Source of the DNA: JBDKUD01 sp039679805
Lineage (GTDB): Bacteria > Bacillota > Syntrophomonadia > Syntrophomonadales > Syntrophomonadaceae
Assembly: GCA_039679805.1 (NCBI GenBank)
Contig: JBDKUD010000300.1
Location: 1 to 9,517 of the forward strand
DNA length: 9,517 bases
Reading direction: 5' to 3'
Each line of letters begins with the position of its first letter. Position 1 is the stretch's first letter. A model generated the notes under the pieces. It ran no database searches and was not told where the DNA came from. It was given only the letters and a program-made list of their open reading frames with translations. The translations under genes and the position numbers were made by a program. Positions 5,623 to 9,517 of the stretch are shown piece after piece.

Positions 5623-7374
5623 ATGCTTGAAGTTTCTATTTCTACACAGGAAGGTATCCCTCAGATTTATTTGCGGGGGAGGTTTGATGGATTGGGTGCT
5701 CAGCTCTTTGATCAGGAAGTGGAGCTCCGCATCAAAGACGAAAAGCAATGGATAATTGATTTCGCTAATGTCGGCTATTTGTCCAGCGCTGGAATTCGTT
5801 CCCTGATTAAATATGGAAAGAAGTTAGTTAAGGTTGGCGGCAAGCTTATTCTGACCGGATTAAGCCGGGATGTTAGATTAGTGTTGGAAACCACCGGAGT
5901 GCTGCAGCTATTCGGACAAGCTAAAGGGATTGCGGAGGCCCTGGCAATAATTGATAAGGAGTCCTCGCTAGGTAAGGCCCAAAAATTTGCCGCCCTGGGA
6001 AGAGAATGCACCTGGCAGATACTGTCGGAGCAGGAAAGCTATCTGGATATTTGGAACTCGCTTAAAAGCTCGTCTCGACAAAATTTGAATAGTGCAGATC
6101 TAATGTCAGTCAGCCTGGAAGATCTTAATTTGGCTTTTGGGATAGGCGGATTAGGTTCTGACCGGGACAACGCCTTTGAAGGTCTGGGATCGTTCCTGGC
6201 CCTGGGAAGAATGGTCGGAGTATTGCCGGCGGATGCTTATAATCAGCCAGATTTTATGGTAGTGAAAAATCCCCAGGAATCTAATATGTATGTTGCTGCC
6301 GCAGCCGGCTTTACCGGGCAGCCATGGGGGAAATTGGACCTGCCCCAAGGAGCGCCCATTTATTTGCGCGATATTCAGCAATTAATAATTAATAAAATAC
6401 AGGAAGTATCGAGCCAGGCTGATTCTGTGGTAGGTATGGTAGTAATCGGGCAGGCCCAGTCAGGGAGCGGGAGCTATTATCAAGATTATGAGAGCTTGGT
6501 AAATAACCAAACACTTAACCGGAATTTGGCTGGACAGCAAACCATGATGCTAATTGGCCTGGGTGCAAATGCAGGCTGGAAAGACGAACACCTGGCACTG
6601 CTTATAGAGCAGCGCGGAAGTAGGCCGGGAGAAGAATTCTTCCTGGGAAATGCACTTTTGTTTGCCGATTCTCTTGACTGGAAAGATATTCAAATGCCTG
6701 AAGAAGCCTTAAAGTATTGCTCTAACCTGGAATTAATGCAGGATGTATTCATTGCCAATGAAAATACCGCCCTTACCGAGGGTCGGGTCTGGTTCTTTGT
6801 TCCCGGGCAAATCCGCTCCGGAGAAGAAAAGCAACTGCAGCTCGAAGTAGGGGGCGAGATGACTTTCCCCGAAGAATGGGAAATTATTACCCGCCGGCTT
6901 TATGCTGATGCCCGGCGAGTAGTTCTGGAGCCACTAACGGGGGGATTTAGCGAAGGCAAACCATTTCGTGTAACCTCTTATGATAGTAACAACCGGCGTA
7001 TGCTGCCTACAGTCTTAAAGATAGGTCCGACCTCCCTGATAGAAAACGAGATTCAAAACCATCAAAAGTATGTACAAGGTTATATTCTTAACAACTCCAC
7101 TACCATTATGGGGTACACCACCTGCGGGGCATCGACCGGTATGCGCTATAACTTTGTGGGAATCAGCGGACCGGACAGCAATCTCAGCTGGCTGACCAAT
7201 CGTTTCCGGGAAAGACCGGTAGAGGAGTTAATCCCGCTTTTCAATAAAATCTTTACTCATATCCTTAAACCCTGGTATGGCCAACCGTGCTGGGAAATGA
7301 TCAAGCCCTATCAGGATCACAATCCTCTAGTACTATTCCCTACAATCCTTACGGGGGCGGAAAAAGAATTGTGA
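5623..7374 (+). CDS. STAS-domain signalling protein fused to a kinase N-lobe (N-terminal part of an interrupted gene)
   Basis: Seen, 583 residues from the ATG at 5623, which has GGAGAGGAG 9 bases upstream. The longer frame from 5518 lacks a good site. Residues 1-108 are a STAS domain with IIDFANVGYLSSAGIRSL; Ser55 aligns with the phosphorylated serine of SpoIIAA/RsbV-type anti-sigma antagonists, but the preceding Asp is absent. Residues about 160-430 form a globular domain I do not recognise, with LAFGIGGLGSDRDNA, FLALGRMVGVLPAD and VVGMVVIGQAQSGSG; a phosphatase role is conceivable but not shown. Residues about 432-583 look like a kinase N-lobe: glycine-rich PLTGGFSEG, Lys466 in TVLKIGP and a Glu in IENEIQNH. 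The frame stops at TGA 7372-7374 inside the kinase fold and continues in the same frame to 7968. It has no operon partners and is cytoplasmic. Confidence 0.75.
   Translation: MLEVSISTQEGIPQIYLRGRFDGLGAQLFDQEVELRIKDEKQWIIDFANVGYLSSAGIRSLIKYGKKLVKVGGKLILTGLSRDVRLVLETTGVLQLFGQAKGIAEALAIIDKESSLGKAQKFAALGRECTWQILSEQESYLDIWNSLKSSSRQNLNSADLMSVSLEDLNLAFGIGGLGSDRDNAFEGLGSFLALGRMVGVLPADAYNQPDFMVVKNPQESNMYVAAAAGFTGQPWGKLDLPQGAPIYLRDIQQLIINKIQEVSSQADSVVGMVVIGQAQSGSGSYYQDYESLVNNQTLNRNLAGQQTMMLIGLGANAGWKDEHLALLIEQRGSRPGEEFFLGNALLFADSLDWKDIQMPEEALKYCSNLELMQDVFIANENTALTEGRVWFFVPGQIRSGEEKQLQLEVGGEMTFPEEWEIITRRLYADARRVVLEPLTGGFSEGKPFRVTSYDSNNRRMLPTVLKIGPTSLIENEIQNHQKYVQGYILNNSTTIMGYTTCGASTGMRYNFVGISGPDSNLSWLTNRFRERPVEELIPLFNKIFTHILKPWYGQPCWEMIKPYQDHNPLVLFPTILTGAEKEL
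7372..7374 (+). other. In-frame TGA interrupting the STAS-kinase reading frame
   Basis: The codon follows GEKEL-type sequence (..AEKEL) and is followed without frame change by ISAQDETIDCPE and the kinase C-lobe. No other stop occurs between 5623 and 7965. Single-base ancestors by transition would be TGG (Trp) or CGA (Arg). A nonsense mutation, a sequencing error or recoding would all look like this. Confidence 0.85.
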
Positions 7375-7968
7375 ATTTCTGCTCAGGATGAAACTATTGA
7401 CTGTCCGGAGTTGGGTTTAGTTCTTCCTAATCCTTATCATTTTTTAAAAAATGAATATTCTACCCGGCAATCATTTTCCCAGCCCTGGTACACGGGTATT
7501 AATCATGGGGATTTGAATATGCAAAACATTCTCTTGGATGAACGGGATAATGTCTATATCATTGATTTCTCTGAAACCAGGCCCCGAAATATTGTATCTG
7601 ATTTCGCCCGGTTGGAACCTATATTTAAATTTGAAATGACCCGGATGGGAAGTGAAGCAGACCTGGTATCTTTTTTAAAATTGGAAAAATCTCTGGCTGA
7701 GGTAAATTCCCTGGATGAGGTACCTCCATTTGTCTACCCCGGAGATGATCCTGCGGTTAAAAAGGTTTATCAGATGATCTGCCTAATCAGGAAATATGCC
7801 AAAACCGTAGTTATCTTCGAAACTGATATTATTCCTTATCTCTTGGCCATGCTGGAATGGACTTTACCCATTGTAGTTTTCGTTAACGTATCACCATTTG
7901 CGAAAAAAGCCGCAACTTACAGCGCTGCTTTGATAGTAGAGCAAATTATGAGATTGGAGTCAAAGTAA
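7375..7968 (+). pseudogene. Kinase C-lobe (phosphotransferase/APH-like), downstream part of the interrupted gene
   Basis: Seen: 197 codons in the same frame as the STAS part, ending TAA 7966-7968. Numbered across the TGA (total 781 codons), the catalytic loop is HGDLNMQN with His628, Asp630 and Asn635. The metal-binding DFS is at Asp648, followed by VSDFARLE (from about 658). These are the signature residues of aminoglycoside-phosphotransferase-like kinases (family knowledge). All catalytic residues are intact and codon use matches the upstream part, so the break is recent or not a true break. The first start-like codon is TTG at 7411-7413, with GGAG directly against it and no usable spacing, so independent translation is unlikely. 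Without the N-lobe (Lys466, Gly-loop) this piece could not bind ATP normally. Substrate unknown: protein or small molecule. Confidence 0.75.
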
Positions 7969-7981
7969 TCCAAGGTTAAAG

Positions 7982-8012
7982 GGGTGTCAAGGGGATGGTT
8001 CTCTTGACACCC
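7982..8012. terminator. Bidirectional hairpin terminator between convergent genes
   Basis: GGGTGTCAAG (7982-7991) pairs perfectly with CTTGACACCC (8003-8012). The stem extends inward by four more pairs (two G-U) to a 3-base TGG loop, 14 pairs in all. It sits 14 bases after the kinase-piece stop and 19 bases beyond the acetolactate decarboxylase stop. T-runs are short on both sides (ATATCTTT on plus). Confidence 0.75.
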
Positions 8013-8030
8013 ATATCTTTCCCTGGTACG

Positions 8031-9185
8031 TTATTTTTCTACTTTATTTGTTTCCTGACTTCTATCTTCAGTCATATCTATTTTCCCAAACTCTTCATTA
8101 ACTGGTAAGCACATATAGAAATTAGGGGTAGCATCAATTTCGATTTGGCCACTTTGCATTGTAAAATCGAGCAGGTGACCACCGGCATTTTTGTCGGCGT
8201 TCAAGAAATGCACATGATAGCCGGGCACATTCATGCCATTTACATAGGACGGGCACCAAAAGCCGACCAGAGTTCCCTTAACATTATTGAATTCAAAAGT
8301 GGGCTGATTTTTGGTTACCTCGGCCAGCGGCGGGTAGGGCTTTTGCTGTCCGGGTACACTTCTGGTTTTTACATATTTGAAATCGCCGCTCACTTTTATA
8401 GCATAAAAAATATTCTTATTACCAATCATACTGTCTATGCGGTTCTGCAATTGCGGGAAGTTTATTTCTTCGTTCACGGCTTGAGATTTATCAGCCTCAA
8501 AATAGGTAACGCTGGCAAATGGAGTCTTCATGGTATCAGCAACCGGGTAGGCAACTCCGTCTGCCTTAACCTGATAAAAATTCCCCTCCAGTTCAATCAT
8601 TTCCCCGTCCAGTGCTTCAAATGTGCCAATCCCGGTATCTCCATATTTTTTTAATTCCGCAAAAGATGTTTGCCCGTCATATTGCCCTTCCAAGAGTGCA
8701 CTCAACATTGAAATCTGGTGAACAGCCTCCCGGTCTGGAGAATAATCATAATCCAGGTTATTCGGATAGAGGGAAACTGTCGAACTCGTGCTGTCCCAAC
8801 CGATATGGATATTACAGATGTCAGCTATAGCCCGCAGGGGAACAACCAATCCCCCATCTCTGATAGTAGGAGTAACCGGCAGCGAAATTTCCCGGCCATT
8901 AACATTAGCAATGGGAGAACCAGGATTTACTGTAAAAGTAACTCCTGCCAGGTAAGCAGTTGCGGCATTGGTTTGCTGATTCCAATCTAGCTTGGCCCCC
9001 ATAGCTTCCATAACCGGTCGTAAAAGTACCAGACACTGCCCATTTTCCACCACCGGGGCTGCTCCAAAGTTAATTGTCTGATTGTTCCAGCGTACCGTGA
9101 CAGAAGATTCGGCAGCTGGTACGGAGGAAACCACAATAAGGCTTAGTAAAATTGCCATTATAAATCCTATACACTTTCTCGGCAC
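8031..9185 (-). CDS. budA: Exported alpha-acetolactate decarboxylase with N-terminal copper-amine-oxidase-N-like domain
   Basis: Reaction (family knowledge): (S)-2-acetolactate to acetoin plus CO2, zinc-dependent. Seen in 384 residues: signal peptide about 1-25 (hydrophobic core, cleavage near VPAA-ES). About 29-141 is a copper amine oxidase N-terminal-like domain (LRPVMEAMGAKLDW, VVPLRAIADICNIHIGWD). About 155-375 is the decarboxylase: LSALLEGQYDG, YGDTGIGTFEALDGEMI, FYAIKVSGDFKYVKTRSV, KPYPPLAEV and the zinc-binding pattern HVHF..GGH with His324, His326, His337, matching the H-x-H-x10-H spacing of known enzymes. The usual enzyme is about 235-260 residues, so the extra length is the fused N-domain. 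Start: GTG 9183-9185 with AAGGAG 9 bases upstream. No acetolactate synthase or transporter gene is nearby. Export places acetoin formation outside the membrane; surface attachment through the N-domain is an inference. Confidence 0.9.
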   Translation of the reverse strand: MPRKCIGFIMAILLSLIVVSSVPAAESSVTVRWNNQTINFGAAPVVENGQCLVLLRPVMEAMGAKLDWNQQTNAATAYLAGVTFTVNPGSPIANVNGREISLPVTPTIRDGGLVVPLRAIADICNIHIGWDSTSSTVSLYPNNLDYDYSPDREAVHQISMLSALLEGQYDGQTSFAELKKYGDTGIGTFEALDGEMIELEGNFYQVKADGVAYPVADTMKTPFASVTYFEADKSQAVNEEINFPQLQNRIDSMIGNKNIFYAIKVSGDFKYVKTRSVPGQQKPYPPLAEVTKNQPTFEFNNVKGTLVGFWCPSYVNGMNVPGYHVHFLNADKNAGGHLLDFTMQSGQIEIDATPNFYMCLPVNEEFGKIDMTEDRSQETNKVEK

Positions 9186-9236
9186 TATTGCTCACTCCTT
9201 TAATATTCACTCACAGTTATTATGTATTAAGTTCCC

Positions 9237-9311
9237 TCATTTTCGGCATAGACCGTGACCCCATCTTTGATCTAATTCGATGCAGCCTCCGGTTAATTTT
9301 TTATCCAACAA
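9237..9311 (-). CDS. Possible 24-codon peptide or gene remnant upstream of the decarboxylase
   Basis: A TTG start (9309-9311) follows GGAGGTGA (GGAGG at 9317-9321, 5 bases upstream), one of the strongest ribosome sites in the window. It reads LLDKKLTGGCIELDQRWGHG, then LCRK and TGA (9237-9239). The same frame is open upstream to a GTG at 9360-9362 and reads RRPASVIKEAGLEVK, which looks protein-like, so this may instead be the tail of a lost gene. It ends about 50 bases before the decarboxylase start on the same strand. I do not recognise it. Confidence 0.3.
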   Translation of the reverse strand: MLDKKLTGGCIELDQRWGHGLCRK

Positions 9312-9393
9312 CTTCACCTCCAGCCCTGCTTCTTTTATTACACTAGCGGGTCTGCGATTCACGGCTTAACCCAGAATGTATAGTAATATTACT

Positions 9394-9423
9394 TTTATAG
9401 ATATTCGTAATGTTATTTGTAAC
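9394..9423 (-). promoter_or_regulatory. Weak candidate promoter for the decarboxylase gene
   Basis: On the minus strand GTTACA (9418-9423), an 18-base spacer and TATAAA (9394-9399). Just downstream lies the palindrome GTAATATTAC (9383-9392), a possible operator near the start point. The -35 matches only four of six positions. Confidence 0.25.
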
Positions 9424-9517
9424 TTCCTTCTAATACATCTAAATTAAGTAATTAATCCTTTTAAATGACCACGTTAGGCAAAATTTGAATGTAACTTTCT
9501 ACAGAGAAAATACCCTG

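Larger units (their letters stand above)
9186..9517. other. AT-rich upstream region of the acetolactate decarboxylase gene
   Basis: No large gene was found. It holds one small possible ORF (9237-9311), a 10-base palindrome GTAATATTAC (9383-9392) and a weak minus-strand promoter (9394-9423). From 9424 to the right edge I see nothing that reads as a gene. Confidence 0.4.

Noticed and set aside
8145..8654. 169-codon plus-strand ORF opposite the decarboxylase gene
   Set aside because: It is a shadow of the complementary coding strand, whose protein is clearly acetolactate decarboxylase; no ribosome site or domain pattern.

Overview
The window looks like a chromosomal stretch from a low-to-mid GC, Gram-positive-type anaerobe, most likely a Clostridia-class Firmicute (Bacillota). 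The evidence is a secreted wall hydrolase with three S-layer homology repeats, a copper-amine-oxidase-N-type domain on an exported enzyme, strong AGGAGG-type ribosome sites, frequent GTG/TTG starts and a lipoprotein-type binding protein. No species name can be read from the sequence. No tRNA, rRNA, CRISPR array or intact mobile element was seen.

Layout. 1-1500 is an AT-rich, poorly conserved zone. It holds the cut-off end of a small membrane protein resembling bacterial PH-domain proteins (minus, running off the left edge). Next comes a 61-residue two-helix membrane protein (minus) with a near-consensus promoter overlapped by an inverted repeat. It ends with the decayed remains of a glycine-rich, beta-type protein gene (minus, about 988-1500). 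1502-3436 (minus) encodes an exported SH3-NlpC/P60-SLH wall hydrolase. 3888-5162 (minus) encodes an orphan type I solute-binding lipoprotein of the LivJ type, closed by a strong hairpin at 3718-3752.

A 460-base divergent intergenic region follows, containing a perfect 15-bp-stem hairpin. 5623-7968 (plus) is one 781-codon reading frame for a STAS domain, a central domain I do not recognise, and a phosphotransferase-type kinase. It is interrupted by one in-frame TGA at 7372-7374 that falls between the kinase N-lobe and its HGDLN catalytic loop. A bidirectional hairpin terminator (7982-8012) separates it from the convergent 8031-9185 (minus) gene. That gene encodes an exported acetolactate decarboxylase carrying an N-terminal copper-amine-oxidase-N-like domain. 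The right end (9186-9517) is mostly AT-rich leader with one small possible ORF.

How they work together. Three of the four large genes encode exported proteins (wall hydrolase, binding lipoprotein, secreted acetolactate decarboxylase). The fourth is a cytoplasmic signalling protein combining a partner-switch module and a kinase. Each large gene seems to be its own transcription unit, so a shared pathway is not shown. The most unusual items are the STAS-kinase fusion with its internal TGA and the exported acetolactate decarboxylase fusion.
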